The notes under the pieces: model-generated
What the model saw: only the letters and a program-made list of their open reading frames with translations
The model's database searches: none
What the model was told of the DNA's origin: nothing
Program-made: the position numbers and the translations under genes
Source: Cristatella mucedo
Lineage: Eukaryota; Bryozoa; Phylactolaemata; Cristatellidae
Reading direction: 5' to 3'
Assembly: GCA_009760855.2 (NCBI GenBank)
Contig: WPIO01000169.1
Coordinates: forward strand, 558,001 to 622,000
DNA length: 64,000 bases
Shown: one piece after another, positions 54,471 to 64,000 of the stretch
Position numbering within the stretch: the stretch's first letter is position 1
How the letters are laid out: each line of letters begins with the position of its first letter

Positions 54471-55727
54471 TTTAGCTAAAAGTAGGCAGACCTGATGCTG
54501 TCACCTGACTACAGGTTAGTCGTGAGATATATTTTACACATCCCTCACTTTTGCTTTAGAAGATGACTTCCTCTGCAGTCAGATTATGCATGATTTCAGG
54601 ACGATTAAATACAAATGCTGCATCTGGGGTCATTGCCGTTGGCACTGCCAAATAATGCAGAATATACGCATGTATTCGGAACATCTTTTGGTAGGAATTT
54701 TGGTATCAGTCAATTATCAGGATTTCGGTTGAGCATGGCATTGATATTCACCAAAGTTCAGCCAGGAAGTTTTCTGAATCCTGAAATTTGCTCAACAAGA
54801 AGGTTATTCAGATGACAAATAGGTAATATGTCAAAGTATGCTACTAGAACACGTCGATCAAGAAAGCAATCTTCTCTATTGAATGTTAAACAGTAAAGCT
54901 ACTATCCATAGGATTAGCGTCAGACGACATCCGAGAATGATCAGCAATTACAAATCGATGCAAGCCATAAATTATGAATGCTGAGTGAAGCAGGTTCAAC
55001 TTCCTGATAGAACCATGCCAAAAATACAGCACTTTAAACGGTGCTAGTCCAGGCTGATAAGTGAGAGATTTCAGGGATTTATAAGCTCGTTATCCCGAAA
55101 ATAGACTTGTAGGATCACTATCCACTAGTGAATACGTGCCACCCTAAGCCAAAAATTGCATTAACAAAGATCGACCAGTTTGAGAAAATAAGTTAATATC
55201 TCAAGCTTGGTGACGTCCATTTGACGGCAACGGAATTTCGAGGCCTCACAAAAAGCTGTATTGTGCCTAAAGTGTCGTTAGGTACCAAAAGAGACATGAA
55301 ACAACCTGACCAGACGTCGAAATCGTATGACCGTTGCCAGGCTCACAGCCTATAGGTCACCTGAACTGGATATTATCCAATTCAATGGAATAGTTGGTGG
55401 TGTGCTAACTAAGATATACTCTTAATTCGTTAATCTCTCTAGCTAGTTCCAGTCACAGTTTTGAGATAACTATCTTATGAAAACGAGGCGCCTTCAAAAA
55501 ACTTATGCAAAGAGCTGACTAGTATAACGCTCATGCGATGGTAATTTTAAGATCTCACAGCTTCGATTTGACGCAGTTGACGAGGACTACGTTCCAAAAC
55601 TGTTTTTTACATCTCTAGGTTTAACTTACCCAGTTCTAAGCAAGCCATCAGCCTATGAGATAGTGACTGTGTAAAATGAGCACAGTAAGCTCAAGTACTT
55701 ATGTATTCAATCCCTTAAATATGTTGA
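54471..55727. other. Non-coding, copy B of 20,621-21,857
   Basis: No gene recognised. The last 386 bp (55,342-55,727) differ from copy A at one position, while the preceding ~280 bp differ by about 10%. Confidence 0.6.
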
Positions 55728-57003
55728 TAACTTTGATGGTTGAAGATTTTTTCCTGCGGTTCTAAACTGTGGAACTTACTTCTATTTTGTTAAGCCAGGT
55801 TATATCGTACGCTGCAACTGACTGTGGCAAATTCAATCCAGCAGTACTGCACTACTAATTCCGTGCTACTCACTACCGCAAAAGCCGTCCTCATTCAGCT
55901 ATGCTTCTCATTTTCTCTTGGTTGAGAGAGGTAAAGTGTTTTGGCTACCTAATGAGTACGTGAAGGCTTTAGAGGGCTAAAAGAAGTTTGTCTGAGTAAG
56001 ATTCGCTTAGCATTTTGGCATTGTGAACTTACAGACAGGATAGCTTACAATACAACATTATGCCAGCAAGTAGTTGGTAAGCGTAGCCTATGAAAAAAAG
56101 ATAAAATGATGGTAATAATGCGTTTGATATAGGGCCTTCAGAGGGCTCAATCTCTTCCTAGGGCACTTTAAATTTGCTGCAAAGGAAGCATAGTCGAATG
56201 GTTAGTTGTATCATGGTCAATAAACAATAAGGAATACATGATTAGAGATGACATGCACAGGATTGGCATGCAGGTTTGGTTAGTGGCAGCTTACTCAGTG
56301 TCAGCACCCATAAGCCCATAAAGGACAAACCATAAGGACCCCATAAATGCTGCTATAAAAAGACGCGTTTTTAGATTTATTTAAATGAGGAAAAGTCAGG
56401 AGATGTCACGTAAGTAAAGTTTTATTCTTTGGGAGCATACGAACTAAAGGCACGGTCTCCAAAGGATTTGAGATGTGTGCTAGGTATGGATAAAAAGCTA
56501 GATTCCGGAATGCATGAGGCACGAATAGTAGACATGGAAAGGGCTGCCAAACATTGAGTCGAAGTGAATGCCGAATTCGGTACTGGTGATGAAATATGCC
56601 AGCTGCAGAATGCTATGATGCGATAGCGATTTAAAATTAAACAAATTTAACATATTTAAGGGATTGAATGCATAAGTAATTGAGCTCACCGTTTTCCCAT
56701 GTTACACATTCACTATCTCATAAGCTGATGGCTTGCTTAGAACTTCTCTGGTTAAACCTAGGGATGAATAAAACAGTTTTGGAACGTAATCCTTGTCAAC
56801 TGAGTCAAATCAAAGCTGTGAGATCTTAAAAGTACCATCGCATGGGCGTTTTACTAGTCAGCTCTTTGCATAAGTTTGTTAAAAACGCCTCGTATTCATA
56901 AGATAGCTATCTCAAAACTATGACTGAAACTAGCTAGAGAGATTGACGAATTAAGAGTATACCTTAGTTTTCACACCACCAACTATTCCATAGAATTGGA
57001 TAG
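55728..57003 (-). repeat. Inverted copy of 21,485-22,777 (fold-back end of copy B)
   Basis: Reading the minus strand from 57,003 recovers the copy A sequence from 21,485 to 22,777 at roughly 88% identity. It includes the family 1 3' fragment (here 56,100-56,500, minus) and the diverged family 2 fragment (here about 55,735-56,050, plus). Because 55,342-55,727 already holds a direct copy of 21,472-21,857, the segment 56,640-57,003 forms an inverted repeat with it around a ~0.9 kb spacer. Confidence 0.88.
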
Positions 57004-58029
57004 CATAAGGATAGGATCACCAATTTTTGGTTATCAATAATTAAGCAGCCAGAGACATAAAGCAGCTACCTATCTAGCTCAACGTATAAAAAAGTAAATT
57101 GAGTGATTAAGGGTTAGAACCACCTACCTGGATGAAGAAGTGAGAGCACATTACCTCTAAGCTACGATTCAGGAATGAATAGGCACGGCACAGGCAGATT
57201 TTGCCATAGGTTATTAAATTCTCTAGAATTAAGTAGAGTTTTTAACGTGTTGCCAGATTAGAGCAATTTTGTGAAAAAGAGCAAGATTTAATGAGTAAGA
57301 GACTACATATTTATATTTTTTTCAGGCAGGCAGTGACAGGTTTGTAGACCAAACGCTGAGCAATGTCAACACAGGATTAACAAAACTGATCATTAATTTG
57401 GCCTAGTAGAAGTGGTTATAGACGAGTTATAGGTAGACAGGTATAAAGACAGCGAGAGAATGAGAATGAGGGGCTAGAGACTATCGTGCTTACTAGTGTC
57501 ACAAACGTCTGCCAAATAAATGTATAATTTTCATGGTAATGACATTGGTCCGTTCATATCTAATTAGGATACCATTTATCACACCGTGATTAGCAGTCTC
57601 TGAGGAATACAATAAATAGTAAAAGTTTTTGAATTTACTATGAAAGGATTAGTGACTCTGTAAGTTAGGTTAATGTGCTTAGAGCTTTTCTACATAGATG
57701 TCAAAACCACATCCTTATCAATCCAATGCAATATTTTTCTCCAGGTCCACTAGTATTCTCCAGAGAGTTGCATTAACCCGGCAGCTTGACCTTGTCGCTG
57801 GAAGCTTGACCTTGGCGCTGGCCAGGGTCAGCATTTTCTAAGTTATGTAAACGACATTTGACCGGTTTCCATTCAGCAGCAACTGCATCCCAGCCTAAAA
57901 GAAGCGGCCTGTAGTTTCCGTTTGCAAGTTTTAACTTGCCTTTAGGATTTTTAGCTGTGAGTATGACAGCATTGCAAAGCATAGCCGGCCTATGGATGGG
58001 AGAGAGAAACTGCTGAGGGAGTTCAGTTT
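57004..58029. other. Single-copy non-coding sequence
   Basis: The duplication ends at about 57,003. A minus ORF at 57,773-57,982 (KLANGNYRPLLLGWDAVAAE) is not recognised. A direct repeat of AGCTTGACCTTG(G/T)CGCTGG occurs at about 57,782-57,820. Confidence 0.4.
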
Positions 58030-58115
58030 AATAATGATAGGAATAATAGCACATTTTTATAGAGCCCTCTGAGAACTTAATCACTGTCTAGGAAATTTAA
58101 ATATACTGTAAGGAT
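58030..58115 (-). mobile_element. LINE family 1, very short 3' end
   Basis: It has the reverse complement of the terminal motif (GAGCCCTCTGAGAACTTAAT, CTGTCTAGGAAATTTAA), with a decayed AAT tail at 58,030-58,045. Confidence 0.6.
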
Positions 58116-58529
58116 TCGTGATCATAGGGTCAGTGGTAGAGCCTTGTCGCCAGACACACTCAGGGAGCTTCTCAAAAGAAGATACATCCATCAGGCATCC
58201 AACCTCTTCCTGCCTTCCTGCTGCCTGCAAAGAAAATGGGCTTCTTCCTTGCATGGCTCACGGCCCACGCCAGTTCAAAGACAAACCGTTCAGCAAGGTA
58301 AAACCACTCTCAGACCATAAATTCTAGCCAATCGGTACAGCACCTCTGGCTTGATCGGGCTGCCCACTGTATTGCACGGCTCATGAACCAGCGACCGTGA
58401 AACCTGCGATGAAGAATCAAAGACTGCGTCTCGTTGCACACAGCAACGAAACGCAGTGACTGCTGCTGCCGCACAATGTGGCGCCACCCGCAGCCACATA
58501 AGCAAAGCAGCATGACGACGGATATGTGG
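58116..58529. other. Non-coding flank of the octamer array
   Basis: GC-richer than the rest of the window. No recognisable gene; the ORF 58,118-58,327 has no features. Confidence 0.35.
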
Positions 58530-59575
58530 CAGCCGAGCAGCCGAGCAGCCGAGCAGCCGAGCAGCCGAGCAGCCGAGCAGCCGAGCAGCCGAGCAGCCGA
58601 GCAGCCGAGCAGCCGAGCAGCCGAGCAGCCGAGCAGCCGAGCAGCCGAGCAGCCGAGCAGCCGAGCAGCCGAGCAGCCGAGCCGAGCAGCCGAGCAGCCG
58701 AGCAGCCGAGCAGCCAGAGCAGCCGAGCAGCCGAGCAGCCGAGCAGCGAGCAGCCGAGCAGCCGAGCAGCCGAGCAGCCGAGCAGCCGAGCAGCCGAGCA
58801 GCCGAGCAGCCGAGCAGCCGAGCAGCCGAGCAGCCGAGCAGCAGCCGAGCAGCCGAGCAGCCGAGCAGCCGAGCAGCCGAGCAGCCGAGCAGCCGAGCAG
58901 CCGAGCAGCCGAGCAGCCGAGCACAGGAGCAGCCGAGCAGCCGAGCAGCCGAGCAGCCGAGCAGCCGAGCAGCCGAGCAGCCGAGCAGCAGCCGAGCAGC
59001 CGAGCAGCCGAGCAGCCGAGCAGCCGAGCAGCCGAGCAGCCGAGCAGCCGAGCAGCCGAGCAGCCGAGCAGCAGCCGAGCAGCCGAGCAGCCGAGCAGCC
59101 GCGAGCAGCCGAGCAGCCGAGCAGCCGAGCAGCCGAGCAGCCGAGCAGCCGAGCAGCCGAGCAGCCGAGCAGCAGCCGAGCAGCGAGAGCAGCCGAGCCA
59201 GCCGAGCAGCCGAGCAGCCGAGCCGAGCCGAGCAGCCGAGCAGCCGAGCAGCCGAGCAGCCGAGCAGCCGAGCAGAGCCGAGCAGCAGAGCAGCCGAGGA
59301 GCCGAGCAGCCGAGCCAGCCAGCCGAGCAGCCGAGCAGCCGAGCAGCCGAGCAGCAGCCCAGCCGCCCAGCAGCCGAGCAGCCGAGCAGCCGAGCAGCCG
59401 AGCAGCCGAGCAGCCGAGCAGCCGAGCAGCCGAGCAGCCGAGCAGCCGAGCAGCCGAGCAGCCGAGCAGCCGAGCAGCCGAGCAGCCGAGCAGCCGAGCA
59501 GCCGAGCAGCCGAGCAGCCGAGCAGCCGAGCAGCCGAGCAGCCGAGCAGCCGAGCAGCCGAGCAGCCGAGCAGCA
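58530..59575. repeat. (GAGCAGCC)n octamer minisatellite, about 130 units
   Basis: A tandem array of the 8-mer GAGCAGCC. Variants GAGCAGCAGCC, GAGCCGAGCAGCC and GCGAGCAGCC mark slippage, mostly between 58,680 and 59,360; the last ~200 bp are nearly perfect. Since 8 is not a multiple of 3, each strand encodes one octapeptide repeat in all its frames (AAEQPSSR on plus, LLGCSAAR on minus). This gives very long open frames on both strands (up to 488 codons). They are a by-product of the repeat, not evidence of a gene. Confidence 0.95.
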
Positions 59576-59985
59576 GCCAGCAGCAGCACCCAGTAGCAGA
59601 AGCAGCAGCCGCCAGTAGCACCAGCCACAGCCAGTAGTAGCAGCAGCAGCCAGCAGCAGGCCAGCAGTCGCATCAACTCTGCGAGACACAGAGAAGCAGT
59701 GAGGTGAGGAAACGTCAGCTCGGGTAGCACCAAGGGGTAGGACGGCGAGGTGGTGAGGATTGGATATTGGTAGTACGAATCGGTGCGGTTGGGATCTGGC
59801 GTCCCGGATAAATCGTTCCGGCTCGAAGTTCCATCAAAATGCCAGCCGGCCTTGCTGACAGGGGGGGGGGGCATCGAATCCACACGAGCTCACGGAGCGG
59901 CTCGGCCGATCGCATGTATGCCTGAGGCTGAGTACGAGTGTAGTGTAGCTAACAAAGTACACTACGACCGGTGAAAATCTGCACA
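59576..59985. other. CAG-rich stretch and GC-rich flank with an 11-base G run
   Basis: 59,576-59,680 is rich in CAGCAGC and CAGTAGCAGC triplets, grading out of the octamer array. 59,861-59,871 is an uninterrupted run of G. The minus strand between 59,883 and 59,640 is open (SSRNDLSGTPDPNRTDSYYQ) and continues into the array, but nothing is recognisable. Confidence 0.6.
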
Positions 59986-61955
59986 GAGATACATCCCTAA
60001 TGGTGGTGCGAGAGCCGGCAGGCCGAGCTCTATTTATATGCCAAATAATATGCTCGTGGATGTATAAGTTAAACTTACTTTAAATATCCGAATATCCGAG
60101 CTGGCGTCTCATTAGTTATTACACAACTCTACTTAGTGCTGATGCAAGGCTTAAGTAGATATTGCTACTCAGACGGGATTGACGTAAAGGGTCTCGAAGT
60201 TTCACAGTTTACAGGTGACTTTGGATGTAGAGGAGAGCACACACTATACACCAAATGAGATCTACATACGATTAGATAAGCAGAGTTAGGTAATATATGA
60301 TGATGATAGCGAGAAGTTGTAGAAGTAATGTTTTTCAACTGGTAATTTATTCCAGGTAATTTATTCAATTTCAACCAGGTAATTTAATATAATAAATGCT
60401 GAAATCTCTCATAATGTGGAATGAATGACTTCTCCATTACTGGATAGAAATGAGATAAGTGGCAGCTTTTTTTTGGAGGAAGTGAAGAAAAGAGATAAGA
60501 ACGAGTGCTTCGATGGTCCTGCAAACGGCTTGAAATTGAAGGATGAGCATTCAATACTGGCGGTTCTTCTCCGATTTTGAATGATCGTGAGGTATGAAAG
60601 AAAGACAACTTAGTTTAGTTCAGAATTCTAAAGACAGGCATTACGATGGTTCGTTGGGGCTATAGCATGCCTGATGAACACAAAGTGAGTGTGATGAACT
60701 GCAGTGCCTTAGGAAAATAGCACAGAGCTGCACGAAAACAATGCAGGGTATTGCAAGGTTGAGGCAGTTTCGGCCTAATTAGCTGGTGCTAGGCTGCAGT
60801 GGCGAATGCAGGTCAGCTATCTCTGGTTAATTATCAAATCACTTACCAAAGCAACAGCAAGTACATCTAGCAATGCATTTAGGCGAAGATTGTACCTCAG
60901 TAATAGAAAAGCACGGTCGCACCAAACATGCAGATTACTAACATTGGTGAACCCAGAAGCCGAGGGCGGCCTGGTGAGGTAGGCTGGGCAGCTTTAGAAC
61001 TCAGTTGAAAAAGAAAGCGTTTAGATGTCAATAGCCATGTAATTTCTTATGAACTACGGTCATAAACTGAGCAGATATGCTCTAAATAGGTCAGTGATAT
61101 TCTGATGGCTGACGAGAAATCAAATAATTATATCTGGGACTGCGAGAAGTGGTTTAAGATCGCTATTAGCAGGATGAACTGTTAGTTCATAGAGAATTGT
61201 TTTTCGTAGAAACCCTGCAATCGTAGATCAGGCGATACAGGATCAGACGAAAAGGCTTTAACACTCACGAAAGGTACTGGGCTCTAAGCGTCTTAAGCCG
61301 AATATATTGACTATTTTGATTAGCTTTGTCTTTGATAACCTGGAAAATTCCTTGCAAGCTCTTTTTTATGCTGGTGGTGATGAAGTTGAGTGACTATGGA
61401 GCTATTCGCATATTTATACCAGCATACTGGCTTGAAATGAATCACTTAGAGATCGTGTTTTCGCAGAGTACTCAATAAAAACTTTCTAGACTGACTGCTG
61501 GCAACCGAACAGGGTATTAATTATAGACGTATGAGAAGAGCTTATAGACTATATGAGGAGAGCTTCTCGGATTGCTTCTATCACGAGGAACATACTACAA
61601 ACGATGTATCGGGGCTGCATTCTTTTAAGGACAACCACAATCCTAGCTCGGACTATCGAGAATTCATCTGAAGTGTTCCGGCACTAACGAACACATCAAG
61701 GCTGACCATTTTCACTACAAACTGTATTAGGAAATACGTTCAACTTTATCACTGATAGCCTGGCTTATTCCCGGCAAGCTAGAACCTAGTAATCTTGACA
61801 GGGAAGAGTGACTTTGCAAGCTAGCCGCATTTTGGGCTGCATGTTAAAGCTATTCAGAAAAAAGATCCGAAAATCCACGGTAATTAAAATCACACTCAGT
61901 GTTCAGGCTCAGGCCCTTTATTTTCAATGCTAATACTCATTTTTCAATACCATTA
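59986..61955. other. No feature recognised
   Basis: Single-copy, AT-rich sequence of about 2 kb. No ORF above about 75 codons and no LINE end, tandem repeat or RNA motif was seen. Confidence 0.4.
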
Positions 61956-61959
61956 TTAT

Positions 61960-62015
61960 TAGGCTGTAGGAATCTGAGGGCACTATGTAAAATGCATTAC
62001 TACCATTATTATTGA
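61960..62015 (+). mobile_element. LINE family 1, very short 3' end
   Basis: GGAATCTGAGGGCACTATGT followed by ATTACTACCATTATTATT, the family 1 terminal motif and tail, with almost nothing upstream. Confidence 0.55.
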
Positions 62016-62574
62016 GCAGTAGGATTTTAGTTAAAGTTTCATCTGCGAGTAGACGAATGCCAATAATGATGCTACTCCATATGTTCATAAACTAATAGAG
62101 CATTAGGACTATGTTACAACCTAAATCCTCTGGTCATAGAGCTTCACTCCTTTGAAGACTGCCAGATGAATTGTATTCTCTTATCCGAGACCTGCACATA
62201 CTTATTAGGTTTTGTGGTAATAATTTATTATCAAACTTCTAAAAATTAAATTCCACCGGCTTGCTGATTGAACATTATCATTCATTATCCTTTATATAGA
62301 CTACGGCCACTGCTTGCTATGGACTCTACAGGATCGCCTACTGCAGGACACGAACCCGAAATCAGGGTCTTTAACAGCAAGCACCACACCTTGTCAGTGC
62401 CAACTGAAGCGGCGGGCTGTTAAAGCAAGACACAATCACATGCTTTTTGATGCACCGGAATCTGATTATAAAAAATCAGAGACTAAATGTCTCGTGGCTT
62501 ATTTGCATGCTCGAGTTGTGAAATTAATTATCGTTACTAGCTCATTTGGCAACTTGTATACTTCAACCTATGTG

Positions 62575-62785
62575 TGCTGACACTGTGCATGCTCCCACTA
62601 ACGACATTTGCAAGCTGACCCGGTGCATGTAACCCCTAACCAAGTTATTCAGTTCGTTTGTTTATCAAACATGATATTACTCACCATTCAATTACATTTT
62701 CCGTTGCAGCAAATGTAAAGCGCCTAGAGAGAGATTGAGTTATCTGAGGGCGCTTTATAAAGGGCAATACTATTATTATTATAAC
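62575..62785 (+). mobile_element. LINE family 1, 3'-end fragment
   Basis: It has GCTGACACTGTGCATGCTCC, the 3' UTR blocks CATGATATTACTCACCATTC and GCGCCTAGAGAGAGATTGAG, and the end GAGGGCGCTTTATAAAGGGC with ATTATTATTATAA. It is one of the better preserved copies of the 3' UTR. Confidence 0.8.
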
Positions 62786-64000
62786 TAAATTTTTGGTTTA
62801 CACTCGCATCTACTTCCTTCAGAACATGGCTGAAAGAATGATACTGCCATTGAATTAATGGCTAGACTTTAACCAAAACTTCATTGCAGAAAAAAATATT
62901 GTGCTATCGGTACAATCAAAGATCTGTCAAGTTAGATTTAATTCTTAAAAAAGTGCTAGGTAAAACGCTAATGCAAAACCTATGTGAAGGCTTCTATCTG
63001 GCTCGCAAGTAACTTGGCTCTCTAACATTCTCACGAAAAAGCCAACAAATTTGCCTTAGACGAGATTCACCTTAAAACATTTTGTCTGAGATTCTCTTTC
63101 TCTATATCCAGCTGATGGCGTCTCCCCGATACTAATGGCTTGCTCTAATAACGAGAGAATCGTGCAAATATATGGTATAGTGCAGTCAGGACACTACGTT
63201 TTGACAGATAAATTTCTGGTGAAAAACTTTGTTCTTGCAGCAACTTTCTCGAGAGACTTACTATTACCAAGCTCCATGTCAACAAATATAATACTCTTAG
63301 TTCCCATGTTTCTTCACCGTTTACAATGCATATGAATTACCATGCCGAGCTTATTTTTTAAATTTAATGAACTATGTAAACTGAGGCTGATTAGGTCAGT
63401 ATAAGAACCAATGTAGATTAAACCATTACTAAGGTCACAGGCTTAAGCCGGTGGCATATGAAAAGCGCATAGATCAAGGTTACGACCTCTTAAAAGGCTA
63501 CAAAGATAAAATATGTTTTCCTTATTTGCTGGTGTAGATACTTTCGCGATAGCTCATCACTTAGGGTATGATAATTCTGTGAAAGAGTCATTGCAAAGAT
63601 CTTAGTTGGCATTATTGGTGTGTACAATATGCGGAAAACTGTAAGAGGGTTAATTGAGAATTACACTACTTATTCAATCGGTAAAATCTTCAGCTAACTT
63701 TCGTCCACTAGTAAAGGTTTTTTTAAGTGACACATTTGCATACCATACTGACATAACTGAATTTCTTTCTGTTCAATTAGATTTACTAAATAAAGAATGT
63801 AGTAAATCCTATTTGTGACTTTCTCATGGATACAAATGCATAGCAAATATTTTTTTTTAAACCAAACCTTTCTTTCACGACCAAGACTGTGTCTAACTTA
63901 AAGACAAAACTCTAGTAATTGAGCCAGAAAACGAGCTAAATCGTTTGATGTAGTTACAATGACATAAGAAAAAAGGCGAATGATTGAAACTCGGTACTAA
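62786..64000. other. No feature recognised
   Basis: AT-rich single-copy sequence to the window edge. The ORF at 63,135-63,335 is short and unrecognised. Confidence 0.4.

Larger units (their letters stand above)
23076..57003 (+). repeat. Segmental duplication, copy B
   Basis: Direct copy of 1,623-21,857, running to 55,727, then an inverted copy of 21,485-22,777 at 55,728-57,003. It is about 12 kb longer than A, mostly because of the NUMT. Its start shares the sequence around GTGCACCTCAGTTATT with position 1,623. Only about 300 bp of unrelated sequence (22,778-23,075) separates the end of A from the start of B, so the arrangement is tandem. Two divergent haplotypes placed end to end by an assembler is the main alternative. 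Confidence 0.82.

Noticed and set aside
57773-57982. Possible LTR-retrotransposon protease or primer-binding region near 57,773 and 59,800
   Set aside because: I could not find a DSG/DTG protease motif, an LTR pair or a convincing tRNA-complementary site; similarity was too vague to support.
58290-59883. Genes of 350-490 codons on both strands across the octamer array
   Set aside because: The frames exist only because the octamer contains no stop in any phase. They are low-complexity, on both strands and in all frames, with no conserved flanking domain.
1-64000. CRISPR arrays, bacterial operons, integrons or defence islands
   Set aside because: There are no regularly spaced palindromic repeats, no polycistronic gene runs apart from the mitochondrial piece, and all recognisable elements are of eukaryotic type.

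Overview
This is nuclear DNA from an invertebrate animal, most likely a lophotrochozoan (spiralian). It is built almost entirely from decayed non-LTR retrotransposons, carries an 11 kb insertion of mitochondrial DNA (a NUMT), and contains no intact nuclear protein-coding gene that I can support. The taxonomic guess rests on the mitochondrial insert. TGA reads as Trp, and AGA/AGG fall where Ser is conserved (invertebrate code). The order is rrnL-nad1-trnP(-)-nad6-cob-trnT(-)-nad4L-nad4-trnH/Q-nad5-trnF, with only trnP and trnT on the opposite strand. That strand pattern is known from nemerteans and some other spiralians.

Layout. 1-1,620: a cluster of degenerate ~170-190 bp repeat units. 1,623-22,777 (copy A) and 23,076-57,003 (copy B) are the two halves of an old direct segmental duplication, roughly 85-95% identical by eye. 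Because the copies align, each later event can be polarised. Copy B gained the NUMT (27,143-38,193) and two nested, inverted LINE fragments (24,813-25,411; 42,883-43,359). Copy A gained a 2.5 kb LINE (13,205-15,678; its empty site is at about 48,478 in B) and lost about 1 kb near 18,690. Copy B ends in a fold-back: a 386 bp tract with one mismatch to A is followed by an inverted, older copy of A 21,485-22,777. 57,004-64,000 is single-copy sequence holding a ~1 kb array of the octamer GAGCAGCC and a few LINE 3' ends.

The repeats fall into two LINE families of the CR1/L2/Rex group. Family 1 has 3' ends that finish in (ATT)n. Family 2 has 3' ends that finish in (ACATT)n. All copies seen are 5'-truncated, frameshifted or both. 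Also present are a tRNA-derived SINE-like element, whose pol III A box is where the NUMT inserted, and two orthologous copies of a 187 bp hAT MITE with TIRs and internal sequence matching the SPIN family, which is known for horizontal transfer.

The NUMT holds, in order: partial nad2, cox2, rrnL, a 2 kb non-coding region, trnM, nad1, trnP(-), nad6, cob, trnT(-), nad4L, nad4, a trnH/trnQ, nad5, a trnF-like sequence and an inverted copy of part of the non-coding region. Seven of the eight protein genes carry stop codons or frameshifts; only nad4L is open. I found no defence system, CRISPR array, operon or other novel multi-gene system. What is unusual here is the structural history.
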